From NCBI RefSeq assembly GCF_000430765.1, contig NZ_KE387240.1:96952-160951 (forward strand): a stretch of 64,000 bases of DNA, given 5' to 3'. This DNA comes from Peribacillus kribbensis DSM 17871 (lineage in GTDB: Bacteria > Bacillota > Bacilli > Bacillales > DSM-1321). This document shows, in pieces, positions 17,133 through 25,093 of this stretch. Both the position numbers and the translations under genes were made by a program. The notes below the pieces were generated by a model. The model saw only the letters and a program-made list of their open reading frames with translations, did no database searches and was not told the DNA's origin. Position 1 is the stretch's first letter, and each line of letters starts with the position of its first letter.

Positions 17133-18649
17133 AACAACTCGAAGTGTATCTTGAAAAATATTTTGGATATAAGGAATTCAGGGAAGGGCAGAAGGAAACA
17201 ATCTCACAGCTGTTACAAGGGACAAATACACTGAGCATGCTGCCAACAGGGACTGGAAAGTCTTTGTGCTATCAGCTGCCGGTCTATATTACAGGAAAAC
17301 CTGCAGTTATTGTTTCTCCCCTTCTTTCATTAATGCAGGATCAGGCAGAACAGTTAAGGGTCCGCGGTGAAAAACGGGTAATTTCCTTCAATTCCTTTCT
17401 ATCCTTTGAAGAAAGACAAACAGCCATGAGGAATTTACATTCATATAAATTTATTTTTGTATCACCGGAAATGCTGCAATCCAGACAGCTTCTGGCTGGA
17501 CTATCCAGCCTGGATATTGGTTTCTTTGTAGTGGATGAAGCTCATTGTATTTCGCAGTGGGGATATGATTTCCGCCCAGACTATCTGCAGCTCAAAAGGG
17601 TCCGCAAAGAACTGTCCAATCCTTTGACGCTTGCCCTGACAGCTACTGCCACTCCCCAGGTGAGGAAGGATATCATCCGGCAGCTTGGCGAAGGGGAGTT
17701 TGCTGAAATTTTGTCCTCGATTGACCGCAAAAATATCGGGCTGATTGTGGAAAAAGCGGAAAGCTATGAAGACAAGCTTCAAAGGATGGCTGAGCTTGCC
17801 AAAAAACTTGGCGGACCGGGAATCATTTATTTCTCCAGCAGAAAATCGGCAGAAACTGCAGCCGAGTATCTATCCAGAAACCTGGAGGCAAGAACGGCCT
17901 ATTACCATGGCGCCCTTGAACAGGAACAAAGAATCCTGCTGCAGCAGCAGTTCATAAATGGCGAGCTGGATGTAATTTGTGCCACAAGCGCTTTTGGGAT
18001 GGGAATCAACAAACAGGACATCAAGTATGTGATTCATTTCCAAATGCCCATGCAGATGGAATCATACATCCAAGAAATTGGCCGGGCAGGCAGGGATGGC
18101 AGCGATAGCATTGCCATACTTTTATATCTTGATGGGGATGAAGGCCTTCAATGGAATTTCATTGAAAATGAACTGCCTTCTGACTCCCAGATTCACGGGT
18201 TATTTCATTTCTTGGAGGGAAATCGTCCTGGGACCCTTCCGGAATTGCAAAAGCTGCTATTCTCGAATGAGCTTGGCAGCCTGCTGAATATGAATGAGAT
18301 TCAGCTGCGTATTATCCAGCATCTATTTCAGGAAGTGGATTCGCTGGATGCTTTTGGACAGCTGAAGGAACAGATTTTTGAGTATATCAGCGAGAGAAAA
18401 CATTCAAAAATTCATAAGCTCCAGCAGTTTATGGACTGGGTGAAGGGCCATGCCTGCAGGAGGGAAACAGCGTCCGGCTATTTCAATCAGGAGCTTTTAG
18501 AAAAACCGGTATGGTGCTGTGATATCTGCGGATTGAAGGCTGAACAATACTTCAGCGAAGGGCTGAATAGGAAAAAAGCCGGTTCCAAGCCTTTTCATTG
18601 GAAGGAAGAGCTAAGGGAGATCCTGCTTCCGGTGAAACAGTCCTTATGA
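17129..18649 (+). CDS. recS: ATP-dependent DNA helicase, RecQ family (RecS)
   Basis: 3'-5' DNA helicase of 506 residues. Walker A is PTGTGKSLCYQLP (about 39-51), the DEAH box is VVDEAHCISQWGYDFRPDY (about 134), motif III is LALTATATPQVRKDI, and motif VI is QEIGRAGRDG. Cysteines in GHACRRE and WCCDICG form the RecQ zinc-binding site. The protein is short and lacks an HRDC domain, like B. subtilis RecS and unlike RecQ. Overlaps ypbB at its start and the CPBP gene at its end by 4 bases each. Confidence 0.92.
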   Translation: MKQLEVYLEKYFGYKEFREGQKETISQLLQGTNTLSMLPTGTGKSLCYQLPVYITGKPAVIVSPLLSLMQDQAEQLRVRGEKRVISFNSFLSFEERQTAMRNLHSYKFIFVSPEMLQSRQLLAGLSSLDIGFFVVDEAHCISQWGYDFRPDYLQLKRVRKELSNPLTLALTATATPQVRKDIIRQLGEGEFAEILSSIDRKNIGLIVEKAESYEDKLQRMAELAKKLGGPGIIYFSSRKSAETAAEYLSRNLEARTAYYHGALEQEQRILLQQQFINGELDVICATSAFGMGINKQDIKYVIHFQMPMQMESYIQEIGRAGRDGSDSIAILLYLDGDEGLQWNFIENELPSDSQIHGLFHFLEGNRPGTLPELQKLLFSNELGSLLNMNEIQLRIIQHLFQEVDSLDAFGQLKEQIFEYISERKHSKIHKLQQFMDWVKGHACRRETASGYFNQELLEKPVWCCDICGLKAEQYFSEGLNRKKAGSKPFHWKEELREILLPVKQSL

Positions 18650-19221
18650 AAAATAAACAGGCAGAAATCATTAAAACACTCTCAGACCGCCAGCTGTTAT
18701 TTCACTTAATGCTCACCCAGTTTTTACTGCTTTTCCTATCAGGCGTTTTAGGTTTTTTCCTATTTTCAGGCTGGAATGATTTCAAGGCGCTGTTTCGAAT
18801 ATCAGACAGTAATATATGGACGATTGGCATTCCGGCTGGCCTCCTTACTGTCCTGCTAGATTCCATGCTGACGAAAATCCTGCCTGAAAAATACCAGGAT
18901 GACGGCGGAATCAATGAACGCATCTTTAAGAGCCTTTCCTATCCCATGCTCCTTGTTGTGCCGGCTGTTGTTGCCGTATGTGAGGAAGTTTTGTTCAGGG
19001 GAGTCCTCCAATCCAATCTTGGCTTAATAACGGCAAGCCTGATATTTGCACTCGTGCATTACAGGTATTTGTTTAATTGGTACTTATTTGTTAATATGGT
19101 AATTCTCAGTTTCTTTATGGGATATCTATTCTACTGGACAGAAAATTTATGGGTTTGTATGGCTGTTCATTTTATTATTGACTTTCTGCTCGGTCTCTCT
19201 ATTAAATTTAAACACTCTTAG
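18646..19221 (+). CDS. ypbD: CPBP family intramembrane metalloprotease (YpbD-like)
   Basis: Membrane protein of 191 residues of the Abi/CPBP (type II CAAX prenyl endopeptidase-like) family. Catalytic motifs are EEVLFRG (residues 113-119), the histidine in FALVHYR (138) and the histidine in MAVHFIIDF (174). Its substrate is unknown. ATG 18646 overlaps the helicase stop (ATGA); a longer in-frame start would lie well inside recS. Confidence 0.87.
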   Translation: MKNKQAEIIKTLSDRQLLFHLMLTQFLLLFLSGVLGFFLFSGWNDFKALFRISDSNIWTIGIPAGLLTVLLDSMLTKILPEKYQDDGGINERIFKSLSYPMLLVVPAVVAVCEEVLFRGVLQSNLGLITASLIFALVHYRYLFNWYLFVNMVILSFFMGYLFYWTENLWVCMAVHFIIDFLLGLSIKFKHS

Positions 19222-19258
19222 AACCGAAGGCGGAAGAATGCAAAGTGAGGAATGAAAA

Positions 19259-19870
19259 ATGGAAAGCAAACTGAAACAGCATGAAGGGGACGAACGTCCT
19301 GCCATCGTGAATGAAAAAGCAGCTATGCCTTCCCGGAGCGAATTTCATCAAAAGAAGCGTGAAAAAGTGAAGGAGAAAAAAAAGAAGCGGAAAGTCAAAT
19401 TTCCGCTGCTGAAAATCCTCTCTTTCTCTTTTATCCTGCTGCCCATTGCCATCTTCTGCGCCTATCAATATTTTGGGAGCCAGAAAGGAAATGCAGCAAA
19501 GGAAGATACCGATGTGGAAATGGTAATTTATGATAAATCCGGTGATGCTTCGAGCAGTACTCAGGAAAGAAAAAAGCCTGTAAACAACACAGCTGGAACA
19601 GAGACTGATTCTGGTGTTAAATCGTCGGTAACACAGACTGAACCGGACTCCGGAGCTTCACAAAGCACGGATCGTACTTCAGATGCTGAAGGCAATGATC
19701 AATATCAAATCGTATATCATAAAGTGCTTCCGGGCGAGACGGTCTTCCGGATATCAATGGAATACTATAAATCCCAGGAAGGAATTCCTTTAATTCAAAA
19801 ATGGAATGGATTAAAGGGAAATGAAATCACAGAGGGTCAAACACTTAAGATCCCGCTGAAGAAAGAATGA
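19259..19870 (+). CDS. ypbE: YpbE, LysM-domain membrane protein
   Basis: 203 residues: a strongly basic cytoplasmic N-terminus (Lys/Glu-rich, about 1-48), one transmembrane helix (about 53-74), a Ser/Thr-rich linker and a C-terminal LysM peptidoglycan-binding domain (about 157-201, YHKVLPGETVFRISMEYY). It is probably anchored in the membrane with the LysM domain in the wall. Position between the CPBP gene and ypbF matches B. subtilis. The 192 bases that follow hold no evident gene or terminator. Confidence 0.88.
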   Translation: MESKLKQHEGDERPAIVNEKAAMPSRSEFHQKKREKVKEKKKKRKVKFPLLKILSFSFILLPIAIFCAYQYFGSQKGNAAKEDTDVEMVIYDKSGDASSSTQERKKPVNNTAGTETDSGVKSSVTQTEPDSGASQSTDRTSDAEGNDQYQIVYHKVLPGETVFRISMEYYKSQEGIPLIQKWNGLKGNEITEGQTLKIPLKKE

Positions 19871-20062
19871 TTTTTTAAGGGTTTGGATGCTTTGGTCCAG
19901 ACCCATTTTATTGTGTTCGTACTGGAACATTCATTTGCAGAACCTGCCTGGAATGGAACTCAGGCAGCTGATGTAAGAAGCAAAACCACCAAGGAAAACT
20001 TTAGTTATGAGTGTCCGGACAGGCTCATAAACTCTTGGTAAAGGACTTGGGAGGGAAGAGCT

Positions 20063-20521
20063 ATGGAAGCATGCATAAAGGCACTGGACGAACAAACTGA
20101 TGAGGCAACCAAACAGATGCTGCAGGCAGTAGTGAATCGAAAACGTAAATTTAAGAAATATAAGCAGAACCACCTTATGACGGTCAATGCCTGTTTGATC
20201 ATAAGCATGATGTTCCTGCTATATATCTACTTTTTTATCGCCAAACCGTATTCTTATTCGTTTTTTTCCATGTTCTCTGTTTTTGTGAACAGCTCAGTAA
20301 ACTTTGTCTGCCTTGTCCTGTCTATCAGCATGTATGGATATATGATCGTACTTAAAAAGAAAAAAGATAAAGCAGAGAAAGAGTTTCATGCACTTCGCTG
20401 TGAAATTATCGACAAAAGCAAACATCTATGGAAAAAAGACAGCTCATGGAATTCCAGGCACAAGGTGTTTGAAATGATGAAAAAGAATTTTGATATTAAC
20501 TTATATCATGAAAATAAGTAA
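20063..20521 (+). CDS. ypbF: YpbF, DUF2663 membrane protein
   Basis: 152 residues with two central hydrophobic helices (about 40-65 and 72-93), a charged N-terminus and a basic C-terminus. It fits the uncharacterised YpbF family by sequence character and by position after ypbE. GGGAGGG precedes the ATG by about eight bases. Function unknown. Confidence 0.82.
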   Translation: MEACIKALDEQTDEATKQMLQAVVNRKRKFKKYKQNHLMTVNACLIISMMFLLYIYFFIAKPYSYSFFSMFSVFVNSSVNFVCLVLSISMYGYMIVLKKKKDKAEKEFHALRCEIIDKSKHLWKKDSSWNSRHKVFEMMKKNFDINLYHENK

Positions 20522-20626
20522 GCCTTACAGGATGGCAAAGCTGACAGATATTGCTCATCAATTCCATGAACATATATTTCGTTAGTGACCTTTGACGTTG
20601 CTGATAAGTTTGTACGGAGGATCGTC

Positions 20627-20719
20627 ATGAAGGTGGAGAAGAATTCAAATATTCAAAAGTTCATGAGCAGACTGGAGAAGTCAGGCTTTACCATACTGAA
20701 TGTAACGGAAGATGAGTAA
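20627..20719 (+). CDS. Short 30-codon reading frame, possibly truncated
   Basis: Not recognised. A frame beginning MKVEKNSNIQKFMSRLEKSG and ending NVTEDE stops at TAA 20717. CGGAGG at 20615-20620, six bases before the ATG, is a strong ribosome site. After the stop the same frame stays open and continues plausibly (WLFVNSGFDKKKKYF), so this could be a small gene cut by a nonsense mutation, or a genuine micro-protein. Confidence 0.35.
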   Translation: MKVEKNSNIQKFMSRLEKSGFTILNVTEDE

Positions 20720-20768
20720 TGGCTGTTCGTGAATTCCGGCTTTGATAAAAAGAAAAAATATTTTACCG

Positions 20769-20802
20769 CCCCCTCTCATATGGTACAAAGAGGGGGTTTT
20801 TT
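20769..20802 (+). terminator. Terminator hairpin carrying the ribosome site of the next gene
   Basis: Stem CCCCCTCT/AGAGGGGG with a 12-base loop, followed by six T that end at the next ATG (20803). The right arm is also the only ribosome site of that gene. Confidence 0.75.
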
Positions 20803-21195
20803 ATGCATGAAATCATTCGTTGTATAGCAGGCTTTATCTCGGGATATTTATACATAAAATGGCTGGAGATTCCTGTCCCGTTTTCAGCAGGAGAATTTAT
20901 AGCAGGAGTCATTCTGGAACCCTTTAAATTTTTTGCGGCAGCAATCGCATTTCTTGCAGGGTTCTTATTTTACGCTATCCTGCTCAGGGAGTTATTCTTA
21001 ACCGTCCTACAATGGACAAAAAATATCCAGACTGCAAAGTGGAAAATACTCATCTATTTTGGCGTTATCCTGAGTCTGGGCATTCTTTATACGGCAGGTA
21101 AATGGCAGACTCTTGTCCTTTTCTGTTTCAGCTGCATGTATGGTATGATTTCAATAGACATTAAAAGTCTCCATAAAAAAAGGCTATCTGGATGA
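20803..21195 (+). CDS. Hypothetical membrane protein, 130 residues
   Basis: Not recognised. It begins MHEIIRCIAGFISGYLYIKW and has about four hydrophobic segments with short charged loops, ending in a basic tail (KSLHKKRLSG). The start codon follows directly on a terminator-like hairpin whose right arm (AGAGGGGG) supplies the ribosome site. Only 13 bases separate its stop from ypbG, so the two may be co-expressed. I know of no B. subtilis counterpart at this position. Confidence 0.6.
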   Translation: MHEIIRCIAGFISGYLYIKWLEIPVPFSAGEFIAGVILEPFKFFAAAIAFLAGFLFYAILLRELFLTVLQWTKNIQTAKWKILIYFGVILSLGILYTAGKWQTLVLFCFSCMYGMISIDIKSLHKKRLSG

Positions 21196-21208
21196 TTAAG
21201 GAGAATGT

Positions 21209-21979
21209 ATGCTGATATTGGTTATATCTATATTTATGATTGCTGCTCTGGCGCTGTTGCTTTATATGTGGAGGCTTGCTTTTTTGGATCAGGTGCTCGA
21301 GCATGAACTGAGATTTGAGGATTTTCCCAAAAGCTTTGGAAAACTGACCATTTTCTTTATTTCAGATATACACAGACGAATCGTTTCCGGCCATATTCTG
21401 CAGCAAGTGTCTAACAGGGCGGACATCGTTGTGATAGGCGGGGACCTTGCAGAAAAAAATGTCCCTTTTGAGAGAGTAGAAGATAATATTAGGAAATTAT
21501 CAGGACTTGCTCCTGTTTACTTTGTCTGGGGAAATAATGACTATGAAATGGATTATCACCTTCTTGACGCTACTCTTTTAAAATATGGTGTCAAGATTCT
21601 GGATAATACAGCGGTATTATTCGAATCTGATGAAGGAGATAAAATTTCACTGCTTGGAATCGATTATGTTGATGGGGAACGAGACCGGCTGGACCTGGCC
21701 CTGAAGGATGCAGAGGAAGATTCATTTAAAATCTTAGTAAGCCATACTCCTGCTGTTCTGGGACAGGTAGAGCCGGAGCATGACATCAGGCTGCTATTGA
21801 GCGGCCATACTCATGGAGGGCAGATCCGGCTGTTCGGATACGGACGCTATCAGAAGGGAAGGATAGCCAGCCGTGGTTCTCTTACATATCTTGTCAGCAA
21901 TGGCTATGGTACAAGCCTTGTTCCGTTAAGGCTGGAGGCAAAGCCTGAGACACATCTCATGACCATCCAGCCCAAATAA
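21209..21979 (+). CDS. ypbG: YpbG, membrane-anchored metallophosphoesterase
   Basis: Calcineurin-like phosphoesterase of 256 residues. An N-terminal hydrophobic helix (about 1-22) precedes the five family motifs: ISDIHRR (DxH), GGDLAE, GNND, SHTP and SGHTHGGQ, which bind two metal ions. Similar enzymes include UDP-2,3-diacylglucosamine pyrophosphatase-like and YkuE-type phosphodiesterases; the substrate is unknown. AAGGAG lies before the ATG. Confidence 0.88.
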   Translation: MLILVISIFMIAALALLLYMWRLAFLDQVLEHELRFEDFPKSFGKLTIFFISDIHRRIVSGHILQQVSNRADIVVIGGDLAEKNVPFERVEDNIRKLSGLAPVYFVWGNNDYEMDYHLLDATLLKYGVKILDNTAVLFESDEGDKISLLGIDYVDGERDRLDLALKDAEEDSFKILVSHTPAVLGQVEPEHDIRLLLSGHTHGGQIRLFGYGRYQKGRIASRGSLTYLVSNGYGTSLVPLRLEAKPETHLMTIQPK

Positions 21980-22074
21980 GCCTGCTTTTTAAAATCAGCT
22001 GGAAAGGGATATGCACCCTGAAATGCCATGTTCAATATGATACTTTGAAGATGGTGTATTCAGGAGGCATCCCA

Positions 22075-22656
22075 ATGAAGCTTGAGCGGCTGTCCAGTAA
22101 TAAAATTAAAATTTTTTTAACCTTTGATGATTTAATGGACCGCGGATTAACTACAGAGGATATTAAGGCAAATTCGCTTAAGGTTCATAAGCTATTCTAC
22201 AGTATGATTGAAGAGGCATGCAGCGCCTTGGATTTTGAAATGATCGGATCTATCGGGGTGGAGATCTTTTCGTTAAAGGCCCAGGGCCTTATTGTGATCG
22301 TAACAAGAGAAGAAGAAGACGAAATGTTTAATGACCTGGAGTCCCTATTTGAACTTGATGTCAGGCTTGCTGACAACTGTGATATCTTTTACGAGTTTCT
22401 GGAGCTTGAACATGTGATACAGCTCTGCCATCGTCTGCAAGTCATCGGAATACGTTCCGGATCCCTTTATAGTTATTGCGGCCGTTATTTTCTGCTGCTG
22501 GAGGGTGTATCAGACCAGCATTATGAAACGGTGGTCTCCATTGCGTCAGAATATGGAAGCCCGACTGCGCTGACCAGCCATCAAATTGTGGAATATGGAG
22601 CAGCAGTCATTGAAGGTTCTGCCATCACCACTATCACCCATTATTTTTCCTTGTAA
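22075..22656 (+). CDS. mecB: Adaptor protein MecB (YpbH), paralogue of MecA
   Basis: Adaptor of 193 residues that links substrates to the ClpC unfoldase, affecting competence and sporulation. The N-terminal substrate-binding region begins MKLERLSSNKIKIFLTFDDL; an acidic middle segment (EEEDEMFNDLESLF) connects to the C-terminal ClpC-binding domain. ATG 22075 lies seven bases after AGGAGG (22062-22067); an upstream in-frame ATG (22045) lacks a ribosome site. Being between ypbG and gudB supports ypbH rather than mecA. Confidence 0.88.
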   Translation: MKLERLSSNKIKIFLTFDDLMDRGLTTEDIKANSLKVHKLFYSMIEEACSALDFEMIGSIGVEIFSLKAQGLIVIVTREEEDEMFNDLESLFELDVRLADNCDIFYEFLELEHVIQLCHRLQVIGIRSGSLYSYCGRYFLLLEGVSDQHYETVVSIASEYGSPTALTSHQIVEYGAAVIEGSAITTITHYFSL

Positions 22657-22687
22657 GAAACTAAAGCTAGTCATAGCGGATATAAAG

Positions 22688-22720
22688 AAACAGTTTACGA
22701 TCTGCGTAAGCTGTTTTTTT
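22688..22720 (+). terminator. Rho-independent terminator after mecB
   Basis: Arms AAACAGTTTACG and CGTAAGCTGTTT pair with one G-T wobble around a 5-base loop, followed by a T-run. Confidence 0.88.
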
Positions 22721-22803
22721 GGGCTCACTTAAACTAGCAAAGATCAAAAATGACAGCGTTTTCAAATTAAATCTGAAAAATGGATTTTTAGGATTTTTCT
22801 CCT

Positions 22804-22831
22804 TTGCACAGAGGTTTCAAAGGTGTATACT
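22804..22831 (+). promoter_or_regulatory. Promoter of gudB
   Basis: TTGCAC (22804-22809), a 16-base spacer, TATACT (22826-22831), about 50 bases before the gene. Confidence 0.65.
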
Positions 22832-22882
22832 ATGTCTGAAAGAGCGGCCCTGCCCGATTATAGAATTCTTAGGAGGATACTA

Positions 22883-24160
22883 ATGGTAGCCGAAAAAAGC
22901 AATGAAACTGCAACTCAAGAAGATAAGCATGATGTGCTTAAATCGACTCAGACAGTAATTCATAAAGCATTGGAGAAGCTTGGATATCCAGAGGAAGTTT
23001 ATGAACTGCTGAAGGAACCTATTAGAATGATGACCGTGAAAATTCCAATCAGGATGGATGACGGATCTATAAAGATTTTTACTGGCTATAGAGCTCAGCA
23101 TAATGATGCTGTTGGACCAACAAAGGGAGGGATCCGTTTTCACCCGAACGTAACAGAACGTGAAGTAAAAGCGCTTTCTATTTGGATGAGCTTAAAATGC
23201 GGCATTGTGGACCTTCCGTACGGCGGGGGTAAGGGCGGAATCATCTGCGATCCAAGGAACATGTCTTTCCATGAACTGGAGCGCCTCAGCCGTGGATATG
23301 TCAGGGCAATCAGCCAGATTGTAGGACCAACAAAGGATATTCCAGCACCGGATGTCTTTACAAACTCGCAGATCATGGCCTGGATGATGGATGAATACAG
23401 CAGGATAGATGAATTTAATTCACCGGGGTTCATCACGGGAAAACCTCTTGTGCTTGGAGGCTCTCACGGCCGTGAATCAGCGACAGCTAAAGGGGTTACA
23501 ATCTGTATCCGTGAAGCAGCAGCTAAAAAGGGCATCCAGATTGAAGGCGCCAGGGTAGTCATCCAGGGCTTCGGGAATGCCGGAAGCTACCTGGCTAAAT
23601 TTATGCATGATGCGGGAGCGAAAGTGATCGGTATTTCTGATGCCTATGGAGCCCTTCATGATCCTGATGGCCTTGATATTGATTACCTTCTTGACCGCAG
23701 GGACAGCTTTGGAACAGTTACAAAACTATTTAAGAACACAATCAGCAATAAAGAGCTTCTTGAGCTTGATTGTGATATTTTGGTGCCTGCAGCCATTGAA
23801 AATCAAATCACCGAAGAAAATGCCCATAATATCAGAGCGAAAATCGTAGTTGAGGCTGCAAACGGCCCTACCACCATCGAAGCTACCCAAATTCTTACAG
23901 ACCGGGGCATCCTTCTTGTACCGGATGTTCTCGCTTCCTCCGGCGGTGTAACGGTCTCTTATTTCGAATGGGTGCAGAATAATCAGGGCTACTATTGGAC
24001 TGAAGAAGAAGTAGAGGAAAGACTGGAGAAAATCCTGGTCAAATCCTTCAACAACATTTACGACACCGCCCAAAGCAGACGCGTCGACATGAGACTTGCC
24101 GCCTACATGGTAGGAGTAAGAAAAATGGCCGAAGCAAGCAGATTCAGGGGATGGATATAA
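22883..24160 (+). CDS. gudB: Glutamate dehydrogenase GudB
   Basis: NAD-dependent glutamate dehydrogenase of 425 residues, converting glutamate to 2-oxoglutarate and ammonia. The catalytic lysine region is DLPYGGGKGGI and the nucleotide-binding motif is VIQGFGNAGSYLA. The segment TEREVKALSIWMSL lacks the 9-base duplication that inactivates gudB in B. subtilis 168, so the enzyme should be active. ATG 22883 follows AGGAGG (22871-22876). Toward the end the codon use changes: by hand count 35 of the last 43 third positions are A or C. A repeat array starts at the base after the stop codon. Confidence 0.96.
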   Translation: MVAEKSNETATQEDKHDVLKSTQTVIHKALEKLGYPEEVYELLKEPIRMMTVKIPIRMDDGSIKIFTGYRAQHNDAVGPTKGGIRFHPNVTEREVKALSIWMSLKCGIVDLPYGGGKGGIICDPRNMSFHELERLSRGYVRAISQIVGPTKDIPAPDVFTNSQIMAWMMDEYSRIDEFNSPGFITGKPLVLGGSHGRESATAKGVTICIREAAAKKGIQIEGARVVIQGFGNAGSYLAKFMHDAGAKVIGISDAYGALHDPDGLDIDYLLDRRDSFGTVTKLFKNTISNKELLELDCDILVPAAIENQITEENAHNIRAKIVVEAANGPTTIEATQILTDRGILLVPDVLASSGGVTVSYFEWVQNNQGYYWTEEEVEERLEKILVKSFNNIYDTAQSRRVDMRLAAYMVGVRKMAEASRFRGWI

Positions 24161-24355
24161 AGAAAAGCGGAAAGCGGTGCCTTCCACTTCAAAAATTGAT
24201 CAGGAATTCTATGTATCTCTAAAAATAATGTGAGAAACCTATACCTTGGAAGGCAGAGTCCTGACAAGCATAAGCCAAACCGCGCATGGGAAGTGCTTTT
24301 CCTTCCCATGCGCGGTTTGGCTTATGACTCGAAGGACTCAGCTTGGAGCTGGACA
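24161..24355 (+). repeat. Structured repeat family B, unit 1
   Basis: A unit of about 190 bp starting AGAAAAGCGGAAAGCGGTGC and ending GGAGCTGGAC. It contains stem P1 (GCCTTCCA 24179-24186 / TGGAAGGC 24247-24254), stem P2 (GAGTCCT 24256-24262 / AGGACTC 24333-24339), and within P2 a perfect 25-bp hairpin (24269-24293 / 24302-24326, loop of 8) closed by CATAAG/CTTATG. It begins at the base after the gudB stop. Confidence 0.92.
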
Positions 24356-24356
24356 A

Positions 24357-24549
24357 GAAGAAAAGCGGAGAACGGTGCTTTTCAAGCTCGCCTAGTCTAA
24401 AGCAGAATGATAAGGAAAAAGATTACAAAAACTAGACTTATTGAAAAGCAGACACCTGAAAGGCATAAGACGGACGGCAGTGAAAGGCGCTTTTTGCCTT
24501 TTGCTGGCGGCTGGCTTATGCCCGAAGGTGTCAGTTCGGAGCTGGACAA
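24357..24549 (+). repeat. Structured repeat family B, unit 2
   Basis: Same architecture with different stem sequences: P1 is GCTTTTCAA (24377-24385)/TTGAAAAGC (24441-24449) and P2 is GACACC (24451-24456)/GGTGTC (24527-24532). The inner hairpin, CATAAG to CTTATG, is imperfect here. Confidence 0.9.
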
Positions 24550-24550
24550 G

Positions 24551-24746
24551 AAGAAAAGCGGAAAGCGGTGCCTTCCACTTCAAAAATTGATCAGGGATTC
24601 TATGTATCTCTAAAAATAATGTGAGAAACCTATACCTTGGAAGGCAGAGTCCTGACAAGCATAAGACGAACCGTGCATGGGAAGTGCTTTTCCTTCCCAT
24701 GCGCGGTTTGGCTTATGACTCGAAGGACTCAGCTTGGAGCTGGACA
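24551..24746 (+). repeat. Structured repeat family B, unit 3
   Basis: Near-identical to unit 1 in its outer part, including P1 GCCTTCCA/TGGAAGGC and P2 GAGTCCT/AGGACTC. The left arm of the long hairpin differs at a few bases, so that hairpin is no longer perfect. Probably a recent duplication. Confidence 0.9.
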
Positions 24747-24925
24747 AGAAGAAAAGCGGAAAGCGGTGCCTTTCACTTCAAAAATTGATCAGGGATTCTA
24801 TGTATCTCTGAATAATGTGAAAAAACCTATATATTGGAAGGCAGAGTCCTGACAAGCGTAAGACGAACCGCCCATGGGAAGTGCTTTTTCTTCCCATGGG
24901 CGGTTCGTCTTATGACTCGAAGAAT
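24747..24925 (+). repeat. Structured repeat family B, unit 4 (3' truncated)
   Basis: P1 is GCCTTTCA/TGGAAGGC with a G-T wobble. The long hairpin is again perfect but with different pairs (GACGAACCGCCCATGGGAAG and its complement). After CTTATGACTCGAAGAATC the usual tail is missing. The bases to ypdA (24926-25093) show nothing else recognisable. Confidence 0.85.
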
Positions 24926-25093
24926 CGCATTCTTCTCCCAAAATCTCACTATGAAGCATAATAATTAGGAAAAGTGTTAGTGCAGAATACCTGATATTTG
25001 AAACAAATAAAAAAATCTCCTATCATTGGAATATATAGAATGATGAAATATAAAATAAATTGTTTAGTGAGACAACACAAGAGGAGTGCCGTC

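Noticed and set aside
22883..24160. Possible inactivating duplication in gudB, as in B. subtilis 168.
   Set aside because: Only a single copy of the VKA-encoding segment is present, so the gene should be active.
24392..24700. Minus-strand reading frames across the gudB repeat array (MGRKSTSHARF... appears twice).
   Set aside because: They lie wholly in the repeats, recur because the units recur, lack ribosome sites and match no family I know.
24161..24925. The tandem units could be a CRISPR array.
   Set aside because: Units are about 190 bp, internally palindromic and near-contiguous, with no short identical repeats separated by unique spacers and no cas genes nearby.
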